Assembly (NCBI GenBank): GCA_936936565.1 | Contig: CAKZIX010000021.1 | Span: 1-8,319 of the forward strand | Reading direction: 5' to 3' | Length of the DNA: 8,319 nt | DNA from: an uncultured Nocardiaceae bacterium | Lineage (GTDB): Bacteria > Actinomycetota > Actinomycetes > Mycobacteriales > Mycobacteriaceae | Part shown: positions 1 to 6,509 of the stretch, in pieces | How positions within the stretch are numbered: position 1 is the first letter of the stretch | Layout of the letters: the number at the start of each line of letters is the position of its first letter | Position numbers and translations under genes: made by a program | Notes under the pieces: model-generated | What the model saw: only the letters and a program-made list of their open reading frames with translations | Told to the model about the DNA's origin: nothing | The model's database searches: none

Positions 1-243
1 TGAGTGGTGCCGTTGGTTCGGTTGGTGGGATGGACGTGCCCATTCATTCGCTGGGTGTCCGGTTGGGGGTGCGTTCGCGCGGGGTGTGGTTTGTGCGGAT
101 GAGTGGTGCCGTTGGTTCGGTTGGTGGGATGGACGTGCCCATTCATTCGCTGGGCATCCGGTGAGGGTGCGTTTGGGCGGGGTGAACGTTCGTGCGGGTG
201 AATGGTTCGGTCAGCGGGACGAATGTGTGCATTCATGCTGGTG
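1..243 (+). repeat. 99-bp tandem repeat array, G/T-rich, two and a half units
   Basis: Unit 1 is 1-99, unit 2 is 100-198, and a degenerate shortened third unit is about 199-243. Positions 1-55 and 100-154 are identical, and the remaining 44 bp of each unit are clearly similar with small indels. The third unit keeps the TTCGGT...GGGAC...CATTCAT backbone but lacks about 10 bp near its start. The top strand is strongly G/T-rich. The array may continue beyond the left edge. Frames through it are open only because the period is a multiple of three. The W/R-rich peptides they give do not look like protein, so I see no gene here. The core (GGTTCGGTT...GGAC...CATTCATTC) resembles the array at 1349-1510 read on the opposite strand. 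Confidence 0.9.
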
Positions 244-283
244 GCGCGACGTCGGACGCGCGCGGACCGGCAGTCGGGAGATG

Positions 284-298
284 GAACACTTGTTGTTC
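284..298. promoter_or_regulatory. Perfect inverted repeat GAACA-N5-TGTTC, possible operator
   Basis: GAACA at 284-288 and TGTTC at 294-298 form a perfect 5-bp dyad with a 5-bp centre. It lies about 75-90 bp upstream of the preferred GTG start of the AbiEi-like gene and overlaps the candidate -35 hexamer. AbiEi-family antitoxins are known to bind inverted repeats in their own promoters, so autoregulation is conceivable. A dyad this short could also occur by chance. It is not the actinobacterial LexA box, which has a 4-bp spacer between GAAC and GTTC. Confidence 0.25.
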
Positions 299-322
299 AC
301 ACGTTTGCATTTCATCCACAAT
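293..322 (+). promoter_or_regulatory. Weak promoter-like -35/-10 pair
   Basis: TTGTTC at 293-298 and CACAAT at 317-322 are separated by 18 bp. The match to sigma-70-type consensus is partial: TTG is kept in the -35, and four of six bases in the -10. Initiation would fall near 329, giving a leader of about 44 nt before the GTG at 373. It is the best pair I can see between the left array and the gene, but the support is weak. Confidence 0.22.
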
Positions 323-372
323 CGGCGAATTCGCGTACCACGCACGGCGCCAATTGCAGCAGACTCGCTGGT

Positions 373-1377
373 GTGAAGCGGGGCGATTGGGCTGTCGAGC
401 CAGCTCTTCTCAACGACGCGGCGACGCACGGCGTCGTGCGGTCGGCCACGTTGGTGCGGCTCGGGGTCGCCGCGTCGACCGTGAGCACTCGCTGTCGCGC
501 CGGTGGGTCGTGGCAGCGTCTATTGCCGGGAATTGTGTTGTTGCACAACGGTTGCCCATCATCGATCGAACGAAGCGCGGCGGCGCTGCTGTACGGAGGC
601 CGGCACGCGGTGTTGTCGGGTAGTGCCGCGGTCGGCATGCACGGCTTGCCGACGTCGACGAACGATGTCTTGGTACTCGTACCGGCGGCGGTGCGACGAA
701 CGTCGTCGGGTTTCGCGGTGCTGCAGCGCACCACCAGGATGCCCGATCCGGTGATCCGGTCCGGCCTGCGTTGCGCCCCAATCGATCGCAGTGTGATCGA
801 CGCGGCACGCGGCGCGCAGTCCATCGGGCAGTGCCGGGCACTGCTGGCGGCGTGTGTGCAACGGCGCCTTACATCTGTCGATGAGTTGGCGATTGAGCTC
901 GCGGCAGGCCAGATGCGCCACAGCGCGCACGCCCGTGCGGTCCTCGAGGAACTCGGTGATGGCGCACATTCCGTCGCGGAAGTGAACGCGCACAAGATTT
1001 ATCGGCGCGCCCGATTGCCCGCAATGCTGTTCAATTGCGACCTGGTCGACGAATGCGGCACATTCGTAGCGCGACCGGATGGATGGCTCGACCAGGTCGG
1101 CCTGGCCTGGGAAATCGACTCGTTGGCACACCATCTTTCGCCCAAGGATCACGAAGCGACAATGCTGCGACGCGCGATGTTGCAGCGGTACGGCGTCGTC
1201 GTAGTTTCGCACCTTCCGCGAACGCTCGATCGGGCACCGGAGACGGTGATTGCCGATCTACGGGCGGGCTATCGCCTCGCCTGTAGCAGGCCACGACCAA
1301 CCCTGTACCCCGCGCACACCGACCGCCTGCCGACCCGCGGCGCTGCAACGAATGGCGCCATCCGTGCAGGTGGGTGA
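373..1377 (+). CDS. AbiEi-antitoxin-like protein with DUF559/PD-(D/E)XK-like C-terminal region
   Basis: This is a soluble protein of about 334 aa if started at GTG 373. Residues about 10-60 look like the winged-helix N-terminus of type IV (AbiEi) antitoxins: GVVRSATLVRLGV, then a spacing segment and GSWQRLLPGIVLL. A middle region follows (LSGSAAVGMHGL, residues 81-92). Residues about 200-300 resemble the nuclease-like tail common in actinobacterial AbiEi/DUF559 proteins, with AE at 202-203, PDGW at 235-238 and WEIDS at 246-250, where E247 and D249 would match an E-x-D pair. Cleavage activity is unproven and DNA binding is inferred. The upstream in-frame ATG at 202 would add 57 residues encoded partly by the left repeat and lacking family resemblance, so GTG 373 is preferred although no good ribosome binding site precedes it. 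The last residues (ATNGAIRAGG) and the stop lie inside the right-hand repeat array. No AbiEii nucleotidyltransferase toxin follows; the next gene is a convergent NRPS. Confidence 0.75.
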   Translation: MKRGDWAVEPALLNDAATHGVVRSATLVRLGVAASTVSTRCRAGGSWQRLLPGIVLLHNGCPSSIERSAAALLYGGRHAVLSGSAAVGMHGLPTSTNDVLVLVPAAVRRTSSGFAVLQRTTRMPDPVIRSGLRCAPIDRSVIDAARGAQSIGQCRALLAACVQRRLTSVDELAIELAAGQMRHSAHARAVLEELGDGAHSVAEVNAHKIYRRARLPAMLFNCDLVDECGTFVARPDGWLDQVGLAWEIDSLAHHLSPKDHEATMLRRAMLQRYGVVVVSHLPRTLDRAPETVIADLRAGYRLACSRPRPTLYPAHTDRLPTRGAATNGAIRAGG

Positions 1378-1510
1378 ACCGGCCACCGCCGAAGTGGCTG
1401 AACAAATGGCGCCATCCGTCCACGCGGGTGAACCGACCACCTCCGAAGCGACTGAACGAATGGCGCCATCCGTCCGACTAACCGAACGAATGGCGCCGTT
1501 CATCAGCGTG
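1349..1510. repeat. 54-bp tandem array with central ATGGCGCCAT palindrome
   Basis: The word AATGGCGCC starts at 1351, 1405, 1459 and 1489. Units are 1349-1402 and 1403-1456 (both 54 bp, about 85% identical), then a 30-bp unit 1457-1486 and a final partial unit 1487-1510. Each holds a 10-bp perfect palindrome ATGGCGCCAT (ATGGCGCCGT in the last) inside an imperfect larger dyad, CGAATGGCGCCATCCG. The array fills the whole gap between the convergent AbiEi-like and NRPS genes and starts inside the former. Because 54 is a multiple of three, most frames stay open and give 18-residue periodic peptides (for example MAPSV and MAPFVQ on either strand). I regard these as non-genic. There are no unique spacers, so it is not CRISPR. 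Confidence 0.9.
1453..1502 (-). terminator. Possible stem-loop just after the NRPS stop codon
   Basis: Two neighbouring repeat copies can pair: TGAAC 1453-1457 with GTTCA 1498-1502, and GGCGCCAT 1462-1469 with ATGGCGCC 1490-1497. This leaves a 4-nt bulge (1458-1461) and a 20-nt loop. The structure begins 8 nt beyond the NRPS stop on the minus strand, and could serve both convergent transcripts. No T-run follows on either strand, so it is not a classic intrinsic terminator. Actinobacterial terminators often lack one. A purely repeat-derived coincidence is also possible. Confidence 0.3.
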
Positions 1511-4500
1511 TCAGCGCGAAGCCCAGGAGGCCTTCAGGTCGGCCAGGGCGTCGGTGCCCAGGCCGGACAGCGACATCGGGGCGTGCTCGACCGTTTCGGC
1601 GGCTGGGGCCGGTTCGGCGGCCTCCACGGCGGCCGCCAGTTCCCCGATGGTCGGATGCTCGAACACCAGCTGCGGAGTGAGAGCCAGGCCGTGCTCGTTG
1701 GCGCGGGTGGCCCACTGGATGGCCATCACGCTGTCACCGCCGAGGGCGAAGAAGCCGTCGTCGCAACCGATCTCGTCGATCTCGAGCAGCTCCTCCAGCA
1801 GCGCGACCAGGGTCCGTTCGGTATCGGTCTGCGGTGCAACGTGATCCACGTCGACGGGGGCGGTTGCAGTCGCGGCGGCGACGACCCGCGCCGTGCGGGT
1901 CCACCCGGCGGGCAGTACGTCCAGTCCGGTGACGGCGACGTCGGGCGTCTCGGCGAATGCGGTGAGCACCCGCACCAGCACGTCGGCGAACACCGCACCC
2001 GTGTCCGGTTCGTACAGATCGGGATTCACCACCACGCGCAGCGAGACGTCGCCGCTGGGCTCCACCGTGTAGTCGAAGTGCACGTCCATGAAGGACACCT
2101 CGTACTCGGCGGGCAGCGGGGTGAGCACCGTCGAGGCGTCCAGCGGCACCGGCTGTGCGCGGTGCCGGAAGTGCATCATCACCTGGAACAACGGGTTTCG
2201 CGACAGCCGCCGCGGCGGGTTGATCGTCTCGACCACGCGCTCGAACGGCACCACCTGGCGGCTGATGGCGTCCAGCGACGTCTCGCGCACCCGGGTCAGC
2301 ACGTCGCGCAGCGCCGGCTCGCCCGACAGGTTCGTCCGCAGCACAACGACATTGGCGAACAATCCGACCAATTCGTCGGTGGCGGAGGCGATCCGGTTGG
2401 CGACGGCCGCGCCGATGGCGATGTCGTCGCCCGCGCCCAGCGCCGCCAGCGTCACCGCGCCGGCCGCCTGGCAGAGCATGAATTCGGTTGCGCCCGTTGC
2501 TTCGCCGACGGCCTTCACAGCGGCCCACGTGGCGGCCGGCAGGGTGCGTGACGTGGCCACACCGTCGCGGCCGAGCACCGGCGGGCGCGGCCGGTCGTGG
2601 GCGACGGCGATCTCGTCGGGCAGGCCCGCCAAACTGGTGCGCCAGTAGTCGATCTGGGCCGCGCCGTAGGTGCTGTCCGAGCCACGGTCGAAGTGCGTAC
2701 GCTGCCACATCGCGAAATCTGCGAACTGGATGGGCAATTCGGACCAGCTCGGTGAATCGCCCTGCAGTCGGGCGCGATACGCGACGACGAGGTCGTCGAC
2801 GAAGATCTGGCAGGAACGCTGATCGCAGATGATGTGATGCATCAGCACCGCCAGCTCGTGAGTGTCGTCGTCGAGCACGTACAGGCGCACCCGTACCAGC
2901 GGTTCGCTGGAAAGGTCGAAAACGTATTCGTCCCAAGCGATTCGATCGTCGTCGGACGGTGCACCGGAGACGACCTCGATCGGCACCGGCCCGGCCGGCG
3001 CGATCAGCTGATACGGCGTGCCGGTGGCGTCCGCGGGGAAGGTGGTGCGCAACGACTCGTGCCGGGCGAACACGTCGGCAACCGCCGCGCGCAGTACCTC
3101 GAGATCCACCGGACCGCTGACGCGCACGGCGAACGGCACGTTCTCACCGGTGATCGGGCCTTCCAGATTGCGCTGAATCCAGTAGGCGCGCTGCGAGTAC
3201 GACAGAGGAACATGCTCGGGCCGTGCTTGTTTGGTCAGGCTGAGCGTCGTCGTGGTCGGTTGGACGGGTCCGTCCGGGGCCGCGTCGAGGTCGTTGTCGG
3301 TGTCCTCGTCGAGGTCGACGCCGAACTCCTCGCGGAACACCGCAGCCACGTGTGCCGCGAGCCCGCTCACGGTGGGATGGTCGAACGCGGCGCGCACGTC
3401 GATCTCGACGCCGAATTCCGAGTTGACCATCGTCACCAACCGCGCGGCCAGCAGCGAATGCCCGCCGAGGGCGAAGAACGAATCGTCGGCGCCCACCAGG
3501 TCGCGTTTGAACAGCGTGGCGAACAACTCGCCGATCCGCTGTTCGGTCGCGGTGCGCGGTTCCCGGTACGGCTGAGTGGATACCGGCATCGGCTCCGGCA
3601 GCGCCCGGCGGTCGAGCTTGCCGTGCACGGTCAACGGGATTTCGGGAATCACCGCGAAGGCGGCGGGCACCATGTGCTCGGGCAGCCGCGCCGCGACGTG
3701 CGCGCGCACGGCGTCCAGATCGACCTCGCCAGCGCCCGCAACGACATATGCGGCGAGAATCGGGCCGACCGAATCCTGTTCGGCGGCAATGACAACGCAG
3801 TGCGCAACCGCGGGGTGCTCGGTGATGACGGCTTCCACCTCGCCGAGCTCGATCCGGAAGCCACGCACCTTGACCTGTTCGTCGGCGCGGCCCACGAATT
3901 CGATGTCGCCGTCGGCGTTGCGCCGCGCGAGGTCCCCCGAGCGGTACAGCCGCCCACCCGGCGAGAACGGATCGGCGACGAAGCGCTGCGCGGACAGACC
4001 GGGGCGGTTCAGGTAGCCGCGCGCGAGTTGCGCACCACCCAAATAGATTTCGCCAACGACGCCGTCGGGCACCAGCTGCAGTGCGTCGTCGAGCAGGTAC
4101 AGGTAGACGTTCTGGTTCGGCTTGCCGATCGGCACGATCCGGGTGCCCTGCGGTCCGTCGACCGGCATATGGGTGGCCGAGACGACGGCCTCGGTGGGCC
4201 CGTAGTGATTGCGCAGCTTGGCGTCGAAGACGGTTGCGAAGCGGTCGGCCACCTCACCGGGAAGTGCCTCACCGCCGACCGGCACGTGGCGCAGTGCCCG
4301 CCACTCCGCGACGTCGGGCAGCATCAGGAAGGTCGCCAGCATCGACGGCACCATGTGCAGCACGGTGACGCCGTGGCGGGTGATCAGATCGGCGACGTAG
4401 GGCAGGTCGCGGTAGGCGTTCGGCTTCGGCACCACCAGGCGTGCGCCCTTGGTCAGGGTGACGAAGATGTCCAGCATCGACGCGTCGAAACTCACCGACG

Positions 4501-6454
4501 ACGATTGCAGGACCCGGTCGTGCGCGTCGACCGACCATTCGGCGTTGAAGCCGGACAGGTGCTCGGCGATGGCGGCGTGCGGCACCGGGACGCCCTTCGG
4601 CTTGCCCGTGGAACCCGACGTATAGATGACGTAGGCCAGGCACGAGGGGTGCACTGTCACTTCGGGATCGGTATCGGGGCGAGCGGAGCGACGGGGGTTG
4701 TCACTGTCGGCGGCGTAGTCCCAGCTGTCGAGCACTAGTTTCGGCTGCGCGTCGTCGAGCAGGTACGCGATGCGCTCGGCCGGGTAGGCCGGGTCGATCG
4801 GCAGGTAGGCGCCGCCTGCCTTGAGTACCGCGATGGCGGCCACCACGAAGTCGATCGAGGTTTCCAGCGGCAGCGCCACCAGGTCTTCCGGACCGACACC
4901 TTTGTCGATCAGCCAGTGCGCCAACCGGTTTGCGCGCCGGTTCAGCTCGGCGTAGGTCAGTTCCAGCTCGTCGCTGGCCAGCGCCACCGCCTCGGGGGTG
5001 GCGGCGACCTGGCGCTGCAGCATGGCGGTCAGCGTGGTCGGCGCCGCGGTCACCAGCGCGCCGTGCGACGCGGCGAGGATGTCCGCGCGCTCGGCGGGAT
5101 CGAGCAGCTCGACCGTGCGGATCGGCACGTCCGGGGCGCGCAGGGCGCCGTCGAGGAACCGCAGGTAGTGCGTGAGCAACTGGCGCACCGTCGCTTCGGT
5201 GCACGAATCGGTGCGGTAGGTCGCTTCGATCCGGGCCCCGCCGGCGCAGTCGAAGACCACCATCAGCCCGAGTGGTTCCTGCGCGGTCAGGTTGCCCAGT
5301 TCCAGCGGCGTGGATTCGGTTCCGGCCAAACGGAACCCGGTCGACTCGGTGCGGGCGGCGAAGCTGAGCTGGGCCAGCTGGGCGAGTCCGTCGTGGCCGC
5401 CGCGGTCGGGGTTGACGGCGCGGATCACCTCGTCGATTCCGACGCTCTGGTTCGCGAAGGCCGCCGTGCACTGGTCGCGGCTGGCCTCGACGAGGGCGGC
5501 GAAGTCGTTGCGTCCGTCCAGAATTGCCCGGATCAGCACGGTGTTGCCGAAGTAGCCGACCACGTCGGTAGCCTCGCGGGTGCGGTCGACTACCGGCACC
5601 GAGATGGCGAAATCGCCTGCGCCGGTGTACCGGTGCACGACGGCCTCGAATGCGGCCAGCAGCACCATGAACGGCGTGGCGGCCTGCGCGCGCCCGAATT
5701 CGGCTGCCCGGGTGAGCAATTCGGATGGTACGGACACGCTCGAGCGGGCGGCGGCGATGCTCGGCGTGCCGGTGGCCGGCGCGGCCGGCAGGTCGATCCG
5801 TTCCGGCAGGGGAGTCAGGGTGTTTCGCCAGAACTCCGCGTCGCCGCCGCCGGGCAGCGGCACCGCAGCGTATTGGGCACGCACCGGCGCGAGCGCCCCG
5901 CCCGCGTACGCGGTCTCGAGTTCGGTGAACAGCACCGGCCAGGACTCGTCGTCCCAGGCGATGTGGTGGATGGTGAGTGCGACGACGTGCTCGTCGTCGG
6001 CCGTGCGCGCCAGCGTGACCCGCAGCGGACAATCGTTGGCGAGATCGAACGGACGTGAGAAGTCGCGTCGTGCCAGCACTTCCAGGCGCCGATCCCGACC
6101 GGCCTCGGTAAGCTCGCGCAGATCGTGTTCCTGCCAACCATATTCGGCCTCGGCGCGCACGCTGGCCTGCGGCTCGCCGTCGACGACTGAATAGGTTGTG
6201 CGCAGAATGTCATGGCGGGCAACGAAACTCGTGAACGCTGCGCGCAGCCGCACCGCGTCCAGTTCGCCGGTGAGGCGGTAGGCGACGCAGATGTTCAGCG
6301 TGGTGTCGGCCGGATCGAGGGTCTGCACGAACCACATGCGGCGCTGCGCGGCGGACAGTTCGCCGGGCGCACGCCGGGGCGCGGCCGGTGCGGTCGCCAG
6401 GCCGGCTTCCTGCAACCGCTTGCGGAGCAGCTGCTTTCGAAGATCCTCGGACAT
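1511..6454 (-). CDS. Non-ribosomal peptide synthetase, C-A-T-C-T, second module lacking an A domain
   Basis: This is a complete 1647-aa cytoplasmic peptide synthetase. Residues 2-18 form a charged helix, a candidate docking segment. C1 (about 31-450) has HHIAWDDES at 163-171, with both His and the first Asp kept but Asp replacing the usual Gly. The A domain (about 475-955) has YTSGSTGKPKG at 611-621, FDAS 656-659, HYGPTEA 750-756, YRSGDL 837-842, GRADEQVKVRGFRIELGEVE at 855-874 and the A10 lysine K946. A hand-aligned ten-residue specificity code reads DALHPGHVSK; I cannot assign a substrate. T1 has LGGHS with phosphopantetheine Ser1000. C2 (about 1080-1515) has HHIICDQ at 1206-1212 and NPLFQVM at 1420-1426. 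Only about 25 residues separate C2 from T2 (LGGDS, Ser1575), so there is no second A domain. A 35-residue tail ends the protein and no thioesterase is present. ATG 6454 is supported by AAAGGA 10 nt upstream. The gene lies 55 bp after an A-T-E synthetase gene and is probably in the same operon. Confidence 0.95.
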   Translation of the reverse strand: MSEDLRKQLLRKRLQEAGLATAPAAPRRAPGELSAAQRRMWFVQTLDPADTTLNICVAYRLTGELDAVRLRAAFTSFVARHDILRTTYSVVDGEPQASVRAEAEYGWQEHDLRELTEAGRDRRLEVLARRDFSRPFDLANDCPLRVTLARTADDEHVVALTIHHIAWDDESWPVLFTELETAYAGGALAPVRAQYAAVPLPGGGDAEFWRNTLTPLPERIDLPAAPATGTPSIAAARSSVSVPSELLTRAAEFGRAQAATPFMVLLAAFEAVVHRYTGAGDFAISVPVVDRTREATDVVGYFGNTVLIRAILDGRNDFAALVEASRDQCTAAFANQSVGIDEVIRAVNPDRGGHDGLAQLAQLSFAARTESTGFRLAGTESTPLELGNLTAQEPLGLMVVFDCAGGARIEATYRTDSCTEATVRQLLTHYLRFLDGALRAPDVPIRTVELLDPAERADILAASHGALVTAAPTTLTAMLQRQVAATPEAVALASDELELTYAELNRRANRLAHWLIDKGVGPEDLVALPLETSIDFVVAAIAVLKAGGAYLPIDPAYPAERIAYLLDDAQPKLVLDSWDYAADSDNPRRSARPDTDPEVTVHPSCLAYVIYTSGSTGKPKGVPVPHAAIAEHLSGFNAEWSVDAHDRVLQSSSVSFDASMLDIFVTLTKGARLVVPKPNAYRDLPYVADLITRHGVTVLHMVPSMLATFLMLPDVAEWRALRHVPVGGEALPGEVADRFATVFDAKLRNHYGPTEAVVSATHMPVDGPQGTRIVPIGKPNQNVYLYLLDDALQLVPDGVVGEIYLGGAQLARGYLNRPGLSAQRFVADPFSPGGRLYRSGDLARRNADGDIEFVGRADEQVKVRGFRIELGEVEAVITEHPAVAHCVVIAAEQDSVGPILAAYVVAGAGEVDLDAVRAHVAARLPEHMVPAAFAVIPEIPLTVHGKLDRRALPEPMPVSTQPYREPRTATEQRIGELFATLFKRDLVGADDSFFALGGHSLLAARLVTMVNSEFGVEIDVRAAFDHPTVSGLAAHVAAVFREEFGVDLDEDTDNDLDAAPDGPVQPTTTTLSLTKQARPEHVPLSYSQRAYWIQRNLEGPITGENVPFAVRVSGPVDLEVLRAAVADVFARHESLRTTFPADATGTPYQLIAPAGPVPIEVVSGAPSDDDRIAWDEYVFDLSSEPLVRVRLYVLDDDTHELAVLMHHIICDQRSCQIFVDDLVVAYRARLQGDSPSWSELPIQFADFAMWQRTHFDRGSDSTYGAAQIDYWRTSLAGLPDEIAVAHDRPRPPVLGRDGVATSRTLPAATWAAVKAVGEATGATEFMLCQAAGAVTLAALGAGDDIAIGAAVANRIASATDELVGLFANVVVLRTNLSGEPALRDVLTRVRETSLDAISRQVVPFERVVETINPPRRLSRNPLFQVMMHFRHRAQPVPLDASTVLTPLPAEYEVSFMDVHFDYTVEPSGDVSLRVVVNPDLYEPDTGAVFADVLVRVLTAFAETPDVAVTGLDVLPAGWTRTARVVAAATATAPVDVDHVAPQTDTERTLVALLEELLEIDEIGCDDGFFALGGDSVMAIQWATRANEHGLALTPQLVFEHPTIGELAAAVEAAEPAPAAETVEHAPMSLSGLGTDALADLKASWASR

Positions 6455-6464
6455 GTCGGGTGCA

Positions 6465-6470
6465 TCCTTT
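6465..6470 (-). promoter_or_regulatory. Ribosome binding site for the C-A-T-C-T synthetase
   Basis: On the minus strand AAAGGA ends 10 nt before the ATG at 6454-6452. It is a clear purine-rich Shine-Dalgarno match and supports this start. The 55-bp gap (6455-6509) holds no obvious terminator or promoter, consistent with read-through from the upstream synthetase gene. Confidence 0.7.
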
Positions 6471-6509
6471 CGGGCGGTCGGCGGTGCTTGCGGGGCCCGC
6501 CATCAGGGC

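Noticed and set aside
1..243. Possible CRISPR array
   Set aside because: The long units are contiguous and similar along their whole length, there are no unique spacers of constant size, and no cas genes are visible. The same applies to 1349-1510.
86..376. 96-aa Trp/Arg-rich frame inside the left array
   Set aside because: It is open because the 99-bp period is divisible by three. Its composition is repeat-driven, there is no ribosome binding site, and it overlaps the start of the AbiEi-like gene.
1250..2551. 433-aa plus-strand frame with 18-residue periodic MAPSV peptides
   Set aside because: The periodicity comes from the 54-bp DNA repeat and the rest is antisense to NRPS. The repeat gives similar peptides in other frames and on the other strand.
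2834..4738. 634-aa open frame on the plus strand opposite the NRPS
   Set aside because: It is antisense to the A, T1 and C2 domains, whose motifs are all intact on the minus strand. Long antisense frames are expected in high-GC coding DNA. Its protein is rich in G/H/Q/R with no recognisable domain.
4916..6058. 380-aa plus-strand open frame opposite the C1/A region
   Set aside because: It is antisense shadow of the same NRPS gene with shadow-type composition and no ribosome binding site of note.
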